The notes under the pieces are model-generated. The model was given only the letters and a program-made list of their open reading frames with translations, was not told the origin of the DNA and ran no database searches. Positions 45,370 through 56,448 of a stretch of DNA of 64,000 bases are shown here, piece by piece. Source of the stretch: Aspergillus flavus (lineage: Eukaryota; Ascomycota; Eurotiomycetes; Eurotiales; Aspergillaceae); NCBI RefSeq assembly GCF_009017415.1, contig NC_092403.1, positions 868,001 through 932,000 on the forward strand, written 5' to 3'. Both the position numbers and the translations under genes were made by a program. Each line of letters opens with the position of its first letter. Position 1 is the stretch's first letter.

Positions 45370-46981
45370 CTCGGAGTGGCGAAGCGAAGCCTAAGAAGAT
45401 ATACCTAAAGACTTTTGTCTATTAGCAGTATCTCCTAGATAATAACCTTATTGTTGATTATCCAGATAGCCATAAGAGCTACATTCCAAAGGCATCAACT
45501 GGAAAAATGTGAGGGGAATCAACTGGACACAACGGCTGGGAGGATGATATGTGTTCAATCATCACCAAGGTACTGTTGTCATTAGCCTTTTTCCTGCTAC
45601 ACCCCCTTTAAGAGGCTGATATATTGATATGTTAATACTAGAACCGCAAACGTGGTAAGCGTTACACTATTATTATTCTTCACCAAGCAAGCACGAACCT
45701 CCTAAAGATGATCGAGGCGTGGTACTTCCAATTGCCGACAGCAGAAAACCGCAAACGCTTACAAGGAAAGCACATAGTGCACTGGGCATTACCTGCTGAT
45801 CTACTAACGACTCTGACATATTTCATGGACGGCATAGGAACCTACCAACAGTTTAACGACTCCTGTGAAATAGAATACCCCACGGCATTGAATTAAGTTC
45901 TCAACACCAGCTCCTTAATGGTATCTACATATTCTTTAGAAGAAACCCCGGACAGTAGCTTGGATTGCATTTTGTCGTCTGCGTCTGCCGTGAAAGATGT
46001 TCTGAGCAAGCGCTTAGAAAATAAATTCATTTAATTCCTCATTACAAAGGGTAGGGCCATTCAATATGCCCTTATTGAGCATATTCGGAGGAATTCATGG
46101 AACACCACGGTATTTGATGCAAGAGCAAGGACAAAAAGCAAAATTGCAAAAAGATCAGTGTATTCTACAGATGTAATAATATCTTCATTCTTTCAGTAAC
46201 CACCTAATCAGTTGCTATCTGCCATTGGACCTTTAGCTGCATAGGAATCACCACCGTCATTATCGAGACCCTCGTCTTGTTCTTCGTGTTCTTCTTCTGG
46301 CTGCATATTAGACTATTCATTTTCAGCCCGGTGGCAGAAATATATGGAGAGTATTTATCATAGAGCCCTAGGCCCACCATTTCATATAATACACCGCTTA
46401 AACTCTAGACTTAGCGGCAATAGGATCAAACATCAAGCCACATTATCTGATAAGTGCATGGGTCTGATAGCTCGATAGAGATAAATCTTGTCCCCTTGTT
46501 CAAATCAATAGCCGACGGCAAGATCGATTGTTCACTCGAGAAGCCTGATAGCGACGGTATATACAAAGCTATCAGATACGAGCGATAAAAAGCATAACTT
46601 GCTATTGGATATTGGATCCTACTCGGGGGTAAGGTTAGCTCCTAGTGGCGTAGCAAGCCTAGGAGGAGCTCGCGAGGATGCATTAAGTGGGTCTTGGGAG
46701 GAGCTCCGCCGATGGAGATAGATGAGATAGCCGCTGGCCTACTAGAACTAGATTTCGTCTGTTCATATCATGAACCATGCTCGATATACGGAGTAAGTCC
46801 GTTAACTTGGTTATGATGCACCAGTGATGGCAGTTTATCGAATACGTTAATGGTAGTCTCGTTCGAAGACCGCTCAGTTGAGGTTAATGTAGACAACCTA
46901 AACCTACACTATCCATCCTTTGCGTGATAAGGAATAAATTATTCATCACACTGACATTGTCTCTTCGATATTCTTAAAAAG
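45370..46981. other. 1.6-kb AT-rich gene-poor stretch
   Basis: A 62-codon ATG frame (45708-45896) has no partner exon or family. Around 46630-46700 there are imperfect inverted pieces (TAGCTCCTAGTGGC and GCCTAGGAGGAGCTC). No transposase signal was seen. The end holds the promoter of the SDR gene. Confidence 0.45.
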
Positions 46982-47876
46982 ATGGCACTAAACGAGATAC
47001 GCGGTCGTCTAGCCCTAATCACAGGCGCATCAGGAGGGTAACAATAACCCAGTTCGATAAGCTGATTTGAGTGAGACAGCTACTGACAAACCTTTACTAC
47101 CTTAGAATCGGAGCAGCATGTTCTCACCAGCTAGCTCAACGTGGAGCTCACCTGGCACTGACTTACTCCACTAATTCGACATCAATAAACGAACTTGTCA
47201 AAGAACTACAATCCAAATACGCCGAGAACAAGCTGCGCATTTCCACTCACAAAGTGGATGTTGGATCCGCCGACCAAATCGAGACCCTATTCCACGAGAT
47301 TGACACCCAACACGGTCGAAGACCTGATATTCTGATCTCAAATGCCGGATACGGGAAACGAATAACTAATATATGGGACATCCCGCTTGAGGAGTTCGAT
47401 TACATGCTTAATGTTAATCTTCGCGCTTCTTTTGTTCTTGTCAAAGGTGTGGTAGAGCACATGAAGGCGCAAAGATGGGGCCGGATTGTGTTCATGTCTT
47501 CGATTGCTGCTTATGGGGGAGGCATTAATGGATGTCGTTAGTTGATACCTTCATCCTTGTTGATACCTGATCATTATCTAATCTGTCTAATCGTCGTGTC
47601 TTAGATTACGCAGCGTCCAAGGGAGGGCTTACGGGAATGATGAAGAATCTTTCTACCCGTCTAGCGGAATACAACATCAGTGTCAATGATGTTGCGCCTG
47701 CTATGATAGGTGATACGGGTATGGTTCCCAATGCTTCGGCAATCCAAGATACAGTGGCAACTATTCCTTTAGGTCGGCTGGGTATCCCGGAGGAGACGGC
47801 GAATGTGGTCACAATGTTGGTTACTACTGGATATATGACGGGCCAGAGTCTCTTGTTGTCCGGAGGGTTGAAATAG
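46982..47876 (+). CDS. Short-chain dehydrogenase/reductase (FabG-like)
   Basis: Classical SDR, 252 aa, three exons (46982-47037, 47106-47536, 47605-47876). The cofactor motif TGASGGIGAACSHQLA is made across the first intron. Next come the SNAGYG loop (NAG), the catalytic Ser in FMSSIAAYG, and Tyr-x3-Lys in CHYAASKGGLTGMMKN, which is made across the second intron. The C-terminal PLGRLGIPEETANVVTMLVT followed by YMTGQSLLLSGG is typical of 3-oxoacyl-ACP reductase-like enzymes with NADPH. The long ORF reading past the second donor ends quickly, which confirms the splice. It lies 3.1 kb right of the kinase-like gene with the helicase relic in between, so membership of the NRPS-like cluster is uncertain. 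Confidence 0.92.
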
Positions 47877-48319
47877 AGATATGGGTGATTTATCTAGCAC
47901 AGAATAGAACCACTATCTATAATACCCTGTTTCTCTATCATGATATGTCTTACAACTACACACAGCAGTGGAGTGCATTTGAACCACCATTTACACTCTC
48001 CACAACGGCATTACACAGATATTCATTGTTCAGCCTTCACGCTCCAACTGAATAAGCATTAATCTGATCCTTTGATCGACAACCACTAAGAAATTCTATG
48101 CTATGTAAACTTCCATGTTAAAAAGCAAAGTCTTCGGCTTAGGTTTGAGCTAGAATCAACCACATGTATACCCAAGAGGCTACTTCAAGCATATGGATAT
48201 CGCGCCTCTCAATATTATACATGCAGATATACTCTGTTGGCAGGCATTCATCAGTGCCCCTAGCACTGCAGGTTAACCACATTCCCCTTTCATTCCACCG
48301 TCCAGCAACAGACAGTCAT
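47877..48319. other. Convergent 3' intergenic region
   Basis: 443 bp between the convergent SDR and polysaccharide lyase genes. No feature was seen. Confidence 0.55.
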
Positions 48320-49132
48320 CTACCACTGATCAGGATCGGCATCCGCAAAGGTCGTCCCAATCGCAATCTGATCATACCAAACCTGGCGTGTTCCCTGAGT
48401 CCCCTTCATACCACCATTATCATGCCAACCATTCGCATAGATCCCGACCCTGAACTGAAACGCCGTATCGCCATCGTCAATCGTAGTATCAATATCATAT
48501 TCCTCAAGCACCTTCACCCCATCAAACCACAACCCGTAAGAACCAGTACCATCAGCCCTCCACTCAGAATGAATAACAACCTTGTGCCACTCCCCCGCAG
48601 ATACAGTAGCCAAATTACTATAGATAGTCTCCTTCGGCGCACAGACCTTACCCGTCCTCTGATGGAGATACAACTGATCACCATACAGATAAACCATGTT
48701 AGAGGGAATCCAGTGAAACTGCTCACAACCCCTGTCAGGAAACTCGCCCATAAACTGGGCGATGTTATACGATTGAACCGGGGAAAACTGCCAGGTGTCC
48801 TGGAGTCGAAACATGAAGCCGTAATAGCCCTCGTCGCCGAGTTTGTATACGTCGTTTTTGATCACTTCTGAGTGGTAACGGCCTGGTTTGACTAGGTCGT
48901 CGTCTGCATCATCGTTGTTGCGGTAGCGATCGGTGTACTTTTGGTCGTATATTTGGGTCATTTTGAGTGCCGTTGAGCCTTTGTAGACTATGTCCGTGAC
49001 TTGTTCTACTGTGCCGTTGTGTTCGATATTCTTCCAGCTCCAGCCGGATGTTGTTCCGGTGTTAGTGAAGCTTTGAGTGGCTTGTGCTGTTGTGCTGAGT
49101 AGCAGCGTTGCTGCGATGAGTTGGAGCCGCAT
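48320..49132 (-). CDS. Secreted polysaccharide lyase, PL20 glucuronan-lyase-like
   Basis: 270 aa in one exon. The ATG at 49132 gives an ideal signal peptide of about 18 residues (MRLQLIAATLLLSTTAQA); the ATG at 49207 would bury it. The mature protein has the beta-jelly-roll wording of fungal glucuronan lyases (PL20, Trichoderma type): GRYHSEVIKNDVYKLGDEGYY, FRLQDTWQFSPVQSYNIAQF, EWHKVVIHSEWRADGTGSYG and RVGIYANGWHDNG. Beta-elimination of poly-glucuronic acid outside the cell is the family's known reaction; the substrate here is inferred. Length matches the family. Confidence 0.88.
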   Translation of the reverse strand: MRLQLIAATLLLSTTAQATQSFTNTGTTSGWSWKNIEHNGTVEQVTDIVYKGSTALKMTQIYDQKYTDRYRNNDDADDDLVKPGRYHSEVIKNDVYKLGDEGYYGFMFRLQDTWQFSPVQSYNIAQFMGEFPDRGCEQFHWIPSNMVYLYGDQLYLHQRTGKVCAPKETIYSNLATVSAGEWHKVVIHSEWRADGTGSYGLWFDGVKVLEEYDIDTTIDDGDTAFQFRVGIYANGWHDNGGMKGTQGTRQVWYDQIAIGTTFADADPDQW

Positions 49133-49923
49133 CTTGAAGAGGGTAGAGCTTGGGTGTCTGGTTTCGGTTCTTGGTTGGGGTGTTGGCGAGTTTTGTATTT
49201 CTTTCATACAGTGTCTTTTCAGAGTTAATATATCCTTCTGAGTTCTATCCCTTGCTCGCGTGTGCTGTTGATATCATATTCATATCCCTTCTTTATCGGT
49301 AAGTAATCTTAAAACCCCACTTATGCAGGGGTCAGTCTAACTTCTAAGTGGGTGATTGCAAAAGGAACCGGGGTATATATCAGGCAAACAACAAACATAG
49401 GCTTTACTTACTTTATGGTGACTGCGGAAACGTCAGCCATTATATAATCCAAGAGGAAGCGTGGCAGGTGAACTCAATGTGTCATACACAAGAGTATACC
49501 GACATTTTATCGATTGGCCCCTTGCTGCTGCAACAGCACCCGGGTATGCAGGGGCAGCCGAAATAAGCAACAGAGATTTTTATTGCTAAATTGGAACAAG
49601 CTGCTTTACATATTTGTCTTCTTCTATTATTTATATCTATTCTACAATTGAATACTATTTAGCCGTCGCCAACTAGCCTTATGACATTCCTTCACGGAGT
49701 ATCTTTAATTTATAACCCTGTTCAAGAGGGGGCATCAGCATAGCTGAGCTGGCGGGATTCTGTGCTTTGACAATCTAAGTTCGTGCCTGATTAAATGAAA
49801 GAAAAGATTTTATACATGATAGATATCCATACTGTGAGTCACTATCATAGAGTACCGTAGTTCTGTTATGATGATAACTTAAATAGTGTAGATAAACCCG
49901 AATCTAACCCTACACAGTTCCAT
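49133..49923. other. Intergenic region with the lyase promoter
   Basis: 791 bp between the lyase start and the 3' end of the next Zn2Cys6 gene. Mostly AT-rich; no gene was seen. Confidence 0.5.
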
Positions 49924-51231
49924 TCAACCACTCGGGTATCCTAACTCACTCATAGCCCATTGTGCCAACCCAGTCCAAGGTGGGAAGAGTATATCCACGA
50001 TATTCGATGTTAGCTGCGCGCTCCAGCCTTCTAACACCCAGCATTGCGTCTCAACTTCCTGCAGCGCGACTACATAATACAGTAGCACCACCATCGCCCC
50101 GGGGTGCTGCTCCTGCATCAAATTAAAAAGGTCCCCAAGCAGTATGCTCAGCCACGTGAACACAACGTGTAGCTCGCCCGCCATCGTAGTGGCCGGCATT
50201 GCTGCGCAGTCTAGCATCGACTGTGCACCTTTATTTAATAGAGCCAAGATGGCATTATCGATATTAGTCAGATTAGAAATTCGAGACTGAAGGATAGTAA
50301 GCTGCGTCTTGAATAGATCGAGTGCTTTCCAGCAGGGCGGAGAGCCGCTGTGATGTTTTAGCTTATCCAAGACATTGAACTGCAATTCGGCATGGGTGGT
50401 AGTCTTGATTGCAGACAACCCTCGTACTAGCGCCATTATTTCGAGCATTCCTGCCAGCGGCGGCTTCGCCTCGTTGTGTGGATACTTCAGATGTGAAGCA
50501 AAGCTGCTTGTCATGAGCAGAGCTGAGGTCATGAACAGGGCGAAACTCCTCTCCTCGGTCATCTTTCCTGTAAGGGCTAATCGCATGCCGGCGATGGCAT
50601 GAGCTTGGTGCTTTGAGCCGTGAAACAGGTACTTCTCGCGCGATTCTGTCCGTAGATAGGCACAATGGAATGCCGACAGGGCGAAGAGCTGATGTAGAAG
50701 GTACGGGTACCGGAGGCCAAGACGTGGCAACTCGTCCCTGAATACAGACGGATCCAACACGTGGGGACCCATCATGCATGTATTAGTCGTGAAGTGATGC
50801 ATGAGCTCCAGATCCAATAGACACAATTCAGAAAACCCAATTGCAGTGCATGCTTCTGGAAAAGAGTTTGCTTTAGGTGATTGTCCGCTCACAGGGAGGC
50901 TGTGGACATTATTAGGCTTGGGGCGCAAATGATGCTTGGGGGGGTCAGTACGGCTCTGTACATGTTATATTAGACACACGAATTGCTCAGGAGGCAAGCG
51001 CCACTCACCGTCTCAAGGGCCTTTCCCCTGCCAGGCCGCTCAGGGCTGCATTCGACCTTGTGCCTCTTGCAGGCAGTACATGGCACTTGCTCATCACACT
51101 GCGTCTCAAGCCATCAGTCCCAATCTGTCACCCTTTTCGACATCGTAAGAGAGCCGATCACGAACCTTGACACGTCTCTTCTTGCATCGTAGACACCCGT
51201 TTTTAGACTTGCGGTACCCGAGCCGCCCCAT
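49924..51231 (-). CDS. Zn2Cys6 transcription factor (UPC2-like, C-terminal Fungal_trans_2 type)
   Basis: 395 aa from three exons: 51231-51166, 51098-51009, 50955-49924. The zinc cluster is joined by splicing: GCLRCKKRRVK then CDEQVPCTACKRHKVEC (C-x2-C-x6-C-x5-C-x2-C-x6-C). After a short linker comes the domain ELCLLDLELMHHFTTNTCM, then LLHQLFALSAFHCAYLRTES, seen in small fungal regulators related to Upc2/sterol uptake control and in many cluster-located factors. The open frame extending upstream of the ATG to 51618 is uninterrupted but lacks protein-like wording, so it is treated as leader. It is divergent to an RTA1-type gene, sharing a 515-bp promoter. Confidence 0.9.
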
Positions 51232-51746
51232 GATAGCGTGAGCGATGGTAAGGACCTCGTTTAATAACAGTTGCGTCTGACGAATTTCTTCAGCCAAACA
51301 GAATCCTTTGCGAAACCGAGGAGCGGTTCTTTTCAAGTGTATGTACTTAGGGCCGAACGAGGCGCAGCAAAAAAGCTGTCCCTGTGGCGTCCGTAGCCCC
51401 ACTGCGGCCAGTAAAAATGCTACTTTCGCGTGCATATAGAATTGGGCCCATTGGTTTGTGAAGACTCCACGAAAACTCCATGTAGGAAATGCATTTGAGA
51501 CATGTTGTTGCGACTTATTGCAGGTGCTGAACTGCTTCAGTCTACGTTTTAAAGGGACATGTGCCGACGACATCTTTGTTCCTGTCTTGTCCCAATCTCG
51601 TTCTTCCGTTCTCAACATTTTCTTGCACCTGCGATACCAAGCAATCCTTTTTAAGATCCGAGTGTTCTTCCCTACATAACAGCCTGCTCGTCCTTGTCTG
51701 ATCTCATACCGTCGAGTTGCTGTTGGCAGGACAGAGAAGATCGATT
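51232..51746. promoter_or_regulatory. Divergent promoter of the Zn2Cys6 and RTA1-type genes
   Basis: A 515-bp shared regulatory region. It contains the palindrome CCG-N5-CGG (CCGAGGAGCGG) at 51316-51326, a possible binding site for a Zn2Cys6 dimer and thus for autoregulation of the pair. No separate gene is supported. Confidence 0.45.
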
Positions 51747-52839
51747 ATGGCACCACCTCTTTGTGATCCTGAAAACTACAAAGATGCCACCTTTGCCTTC
51801 TACCGCTTCGCCCCGTCTGTCGAGGCGAATATTATATTTGTGATACTCTTCGGCATTTCGACACTGTTGCATACGTTTCAAATGTGCCATACGAAAATAT
51901 GGTATCTCTGGCCACTTGTCGTAGGCGGTGCATGTACGTCAATCAAGCTCAATCTTATACCCTGGGGACTACACTAATGTTGGCTTTTCAATATAGGCGA
52001 AGCGGTTGGATACATCGGAAGAGTCCTGAATGCACTCGAAGACGAGGGCTGCTGGAATATTGGACCATATGTCATCCAGAATACACTGATTCTCCTCGGA
52101 CCAGCATTTATGGCTGCATCCATCTATATGATTCTCGGTCGCATTATCCTGCTCACTGCCGGGGAGCACCATGCCCTAGTCAAGCGAAAGTGGCTTACCA
52201 AAACCTTTGTTTGGGGTGATGTGGTTTCGCTCTGCACACAGTCCACAGGTAAGTAATAGAAGCTTACAGCTTACACTCTATATGCTTGCATATCATAGAT
52301 AAATGCTAATATGCTCCCTAAAAGATGGCAGCATTATGGCCGCTCCAGATCTCTGGCAAATAGGCGAAAAGGTCATCATTGCTGGTCTTTTCGTCCAGCT
52401 TTTTATCTTCTCTTGCTTTCTTGTTATTGCTATTAATTATCATTATCGTCTGGCCAGATCGCCAACACCCGAATCGAACAATCCTAGCATTCGATGGAAG
52501 TGGTACTTATTTACCCTATACCTGACTGGAGGTTTGATCCTCGTCAGAAGTGTCTTCCGGGTTGTTGAGTTTATTGAAGGCAATCATGGTCCTATCATGC
52601 GAAGCGAGGCCTGTGTCTTTATTTTCGACGGCTTTTTGATGGTCCTAGTGCTTCTTTGGATGAACTGGTTCCATCCTGGCGAGATTGGCCTATTGCTCCG
52701 TAACGAGGTGCCTATCACAAACGGACTTCAGTTAATGAAGATACGTCAGGGGCGAAAACGATGCAATACGATGGAAAGCGGGAACTCGAAACTTCCCCTA
52801 ATTGGCCGGTCGAATGGAGTTGGGCACAAGGCAGTTTAA
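51747..52839 (+). CDS. RTA1-like seven-transmembrane protein
   Basis: 317 aa from three exons: 51747-51933, 51997-52248, 52325-52839. Seven hydrophobic segments alternate with short loops. The family blocks are GEAVGYIGR made across the first splice, YVIQNTLILLGPAFMAASIY, GRIILL, DVVSLCTQST, VRSVFRVVEFIEG and the EACVFIFDGFLMVLVLL segment before a short tail. RTA1/RSB1 proteins are fungal-specific membrane proteins linked to lipid translocation and resistance to toxic lipophilic compounds. Divergence from a Zn2Cys6 regulator suggests stress- or compound-induced expression; inferred. Confidence 0.93.
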
Positions 52840-53626
52840 TATCTCAAGGATCGGGATTCTTTTTGCATAGCCAGAGAACATGGATTGAACGAAACTTCAC
52901 GGAGTAGCCTCACGAAACTCGTCCAAATCAAACAAGTAAAACCAAGGCTTCTGCTACTCGATGTCCTTGCTATTAAGCCTAAATCAAAGTTGGAGATCCA
53001 ACTCGAGAAGATCGGTCCAAGTATATCAAGGATCATATGGGGTATCAAGATTGAATCCGTCGCTGTGATACGGCTTAAAAAATATCCAGAATTTCGGTAG
53101 TACTCAACTGATTCCCAGTCTAATATTGCCTCAACAGCGCTGCTCCCTGAGAGGAGACTATAGATTAGACTAAGATCAGTATAATAGAAGTGAAAACTAT
53201 TTCCGATAGTGGGTAGAGGCCGAGTAGCGATTCTTTGGAAATACTTCTAAGCTGCGATATAGAAGAATAGGCCTAGAGGCCTATGTTTTCTAAGACGGTT
53301 GTGGCGCTTCTGCATCCACTATTAAGAAATACTTAAGGACTCCACAGTCTGTTGCAGATTGTATTTCTCCCAATCTCCCAGGATAAGGTCATAAATTCGA
53401 GCCATGAGAATGTCCCTACTTTACTTAATACTTTCCATACAGATAATATGTCAAGTAGTCAGCTCTGTTAGACTATATAAAAGACCATTTGGCAGCAGTG
53501 ACTAGGTGACTACTTCACTAACAATGACTAGGACTTTCTTGCCATGTTGATGACGTCGGGAAAATGAAAGCATCATGAAAGAGCAACAAGAACAAGAACA
53601 CCGTCCAGGATAGATGAATACTAAGA
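52840..53626. other. Intergenic region
   Basis: Downstream of the RTA1-type gene. A 71-codon frame (52885-53100) starts at TTG and has no motif. No repeat or RNA gene was seen. Confidence 0.45.
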
Positions 53627-54150
53627 TCACCAGTGCCCAATGACTGTGGTGGAACCCCCAGGTAGATGGATAGTGTCACCCAACCCCGGAACCGGAGCGA
53701 CATCCCCCTCCAAAGCCAGACTTATAGGTGCTTCAGATGATGTAGGGCCCTGAATAGAGGCGGGTTTTGCAGCCTGTGCCTTGGTGGACGGGGTGCCAAT
53801 GATAACAACATATGTATAGACACATTTCTCTTCCCTGCTGAGCGCATTGGTTGGTGCGGTAACAGGGACCCCGGTCTTCCCCAGCGTGATTGCAGCCTTG
53901 TAACTCCTCTTAGAAGACCAGGTGCTGTTGCCGTTGTAATAATCCTTGGAGCTTTTGGAGGCACCTTCCGTGAGACTGAGAGTGTTGTCGTGGCTCCAGG
54001 AACACAAATACTTGAGTTGAAACACTTGTATCTAGTCAGAGGAATATCGATTTCCGTCGAATTCAAAATAGGAAATGGCCTACCGTTTGAATCCGACTCT
54101 CTCTAACAAAAACTAACTGATAGCTGGCAGCTTGGACACAACAACTACGC
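53627..54150 (-). CDS. Possible gene fragment of unknown family
   Basis: A coding-like frame ending at 53627 reads VFQLKYLCSWSHDNTLSLTE, then KSSKDYYNGNSTWSSKRSY and EKCVYTYVVIIGTP, with a Pro/Ala-rich tail. It can be joined through a GTAGGC/CTGACTAG intron (about 54029-54083) to an upstream piece, CCVQAASYQLVFVRES. I find no ATG-bearing first exon, so this may be an incomplete model or a decayed gene. No family is recognised; residue content suggests a secreted protein. Confidence 0.3.
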
Positions 54151-56049
54151 TCTTCAGTCAATTTTCTGAATAAATGGTAAGTGATGCTTTTGGTAATTAT
54201 GACTATCTGCTCTGATGATGCCCAGTCATATAAGTCTCATGAATCTAAACTTCAGTCCCACGAATACATCCAATCTCAAGCCTTCCACGCTGGGAAAGTA
54301 GCTAGAATATGGTCAAAGCTTACTAATTGAGGTCCTTTTTGTTGAGAAGGGTGCTATGTGATCGTAGTTCGTATTTAAGACTGGCGTAGCTCGGCGGCAG
54401 ATCTTGGTAGTAAGGTGGTGGATGAGGTGGTCTGACGTTGAGGAAATAGTGGTAGAACCCAAGCAACCTTCTCAATATCCATAAATCTCTCTGGTTAAAC
54501 GGGTAAGGTTGCCGACACAACTTCCAATAAATTCTTTCTATATACGACCTCATCAACCTTGAAGTCGCCTGCGTCTCTCTTAGAGTTTCATATTGGTAGT
54601 CTGCAAAACCAGAGTTCAGGTGGCTTGGCTTGAGCCATAGAATCTGACAGTATTGCTGTCTTTTCAGCGTAGCTAGCCAACTGATCGCTAAACCATTGAT
54701 ATCCGACACTCTCAGATTATCTCTGAGCTACACGCACATTCCAATTCTAAGAAAGTTCCTCAGCAGCCTAACCCAAGTAAAAAGGCCAAATCTGGTCATC
54801 ATCATGACCGAGACAGATAGTTCCTCTTGAATATCGGTATATCTTAATTACAGCTACAATACTGGGACTTGTCGGAAAAAATACTCTGATTGTCCGCTGT
54901 AAGCGCCACACAACAGTCGCCGTCCCACCACCAACCTACACCGCAAACTTCTCCGCCGTCGAGGTCCTCGCAATAGCAGCAGCAGCATCGGTAGCATGGA
55001 CCGAGCTCACATTGACCGGCGAGAAGGCAGTTGACGCTGCTTCTTATGCATCCTTCGTTGGATATATGTTAGTGGATTGTGTGAAGATTAACCGGGAAGA
55101 TCTATTTCTGAAAGGTACACCTACCACCAAGCGCCGAAGGGTCGTTTGTGGGTGCTGTCAAAGTGTTGACATAAAGACCCCACAGGATATAGATGGTGCT
55201 GTGGCGCATTCTGGTGCTTAGATCTTTATAGGATTAATGAATTCTCAAGATAGTGATGAATGTTCATGAGCTCCGCGGACGGCCCTTGAATCTAAGTAAG
55301 GTCTGGTTGTCGTGCGGACTGCAATGGAAAGTACTTCATATTTGAGATTTGAAGTCAGGCAGGCAATTAAAGAAGAAGCAGCAACCATTGTACAAGCTTT
55401 GGACAAGCTTTGGTCATGATTGTTAAACTTCACTGTGGCTGAGCCAATGAGTGTTGAGCTTTTGCAATGCGACTCGACATCAATTGTGTCCTTGGGTCGT
55501 GAACGCAGTCATACGACAAGCCATTCCACAAATGATGCCCCAGTTCGCATTCAAAAGAGGGTCCAGAGCGAGACAAAAGTCGACCATGATTGCGAGGATA
55601 AAACAAGCTCATGTATAAATGACTTTCGGTCGGAGATATGACTTTTATTACATCAGACAAGGCTGGACCGCGTTCTATCGGTCATCACACACGGCATTTG
55701 CTATCTTTCTATCCCCAATCAGTACAACTAGAAAATAATATATGGATAGCTTCGTAACTGGGAGTCACCTGAGTCCACCTCGTACAAAGCCTTTTCGGCA
55801 TTCTGCATAGTAAAAGATCAACATAAAACGAGCCAACTCTGCCCAGGGATAACTCTCTCTTTGACTCTTCTTCGCATTCCATTAATCAATTCCCCGATGG
55901 AAATCCCTTCTTGAAAAAGGGACTATTGTCTTAAGTCCAAACTTCATGCATACATACTCAACACACCACACTGAAGCCCTGACCTCGCTTGAACTGAACC
56001 CAAGAGCATCTTACCGCTCCACCATTTTACACACTTCAGGGACAGCGTC
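54151..56049. other. 1.9-kb gene-poor region
   Basis: It contains two frames worth noting but not supported as genes: one on the minus strand ending at 54323 with PPPYYQDLPPSY (two PPxY motifs), and a plus-strand coding-like run at about 54940-55105 (FSAVEVLAIAAAASVAWTEL) with no recognisable ends. The rest is AT-rich. Confidence 0.4.
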
Positions 56050-56448
56050 ATGCCTGCACATGACAGCAAAATAAAGCGGGGTCGCAATGGCTGGGAGTAC
56101 AAAGTTACCCTGAATGCGAACTTCGATGCAAACTCTATGTATGCCAGTATTCAGCCGTATCGCGTGCAGAAATTCATAGCTGGCGGCGATAAGGCGCATG
56201 GCAGCGATATCACCACTGGCAATGTCATATTCTCCTGGATGGGTGCCAATGGTGGCGTGGCTTCACACACAGACAAAGTTGACGCGGTTAGAAGCACCTA
56301 CCAGCTTCCTTATCCAATTCCGCGCGACCATCGTGGACACACATTTAAAGTGCATTCTATCAGATTCCACGACATACACGTTGAAGCAGACGATTGTGTC
56401 TGGAAGGGAAGAGAGGATGATGTTGAGTGGACATGCTACTTTGGCTAG
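56050..56448 (+). CDS. Small orphan protein (132 aa)
   Basis: An uninterrupted ATG frame of 132 codons with protein-like composition. It has no signal peptide and no membrane helix, is rich in Asp, His, Gly and aromatic residues and likely all-beta (GDITTGN-like turns, HTFKVHSIRFHDIHVEADDC, VEWTCYFG at the very end). Only two Cys are present. I recognise no family. It is isolated, with 1.9 kb to the left and 3.9 kb to the right without genes. An upstream exon cannot be excluded. Confidence 0.5.
   Translation: MPAHDSKIKRGRNGWEYKVTLNANFDANSMYASIQPYRVQKFIAGGDKAHGSDITTGNVIFSWMGANGGVASHTDKVDAVRSTYQLPYPIPRDHRGHTFKVHSIRFHDIHVEADDCVWKGREDDVEWTCYFG

Noticed and set aside
51232..51618. Upstream extension of the Zn2Cys6 frame
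   Set aside because: The frame is open but not protein-like, and the ATG at 51231 sits just before the zinc cluster as in relatives; treated as leader.
54323..54709. Minus-strand frame with PPPYYQDLPPSY (PPxY motifs)
   Set aside because: It opens with GTG, the first ATG leaves 75 codons, and no family or splice partner is visible; the motif alone is not enough.
54940..55220. Coding-like plus-strand run FSAVEVLAIAAAASVAWTEL
   Set aside because: No start, no consistent splice sites and no certain family; left as unassigned.
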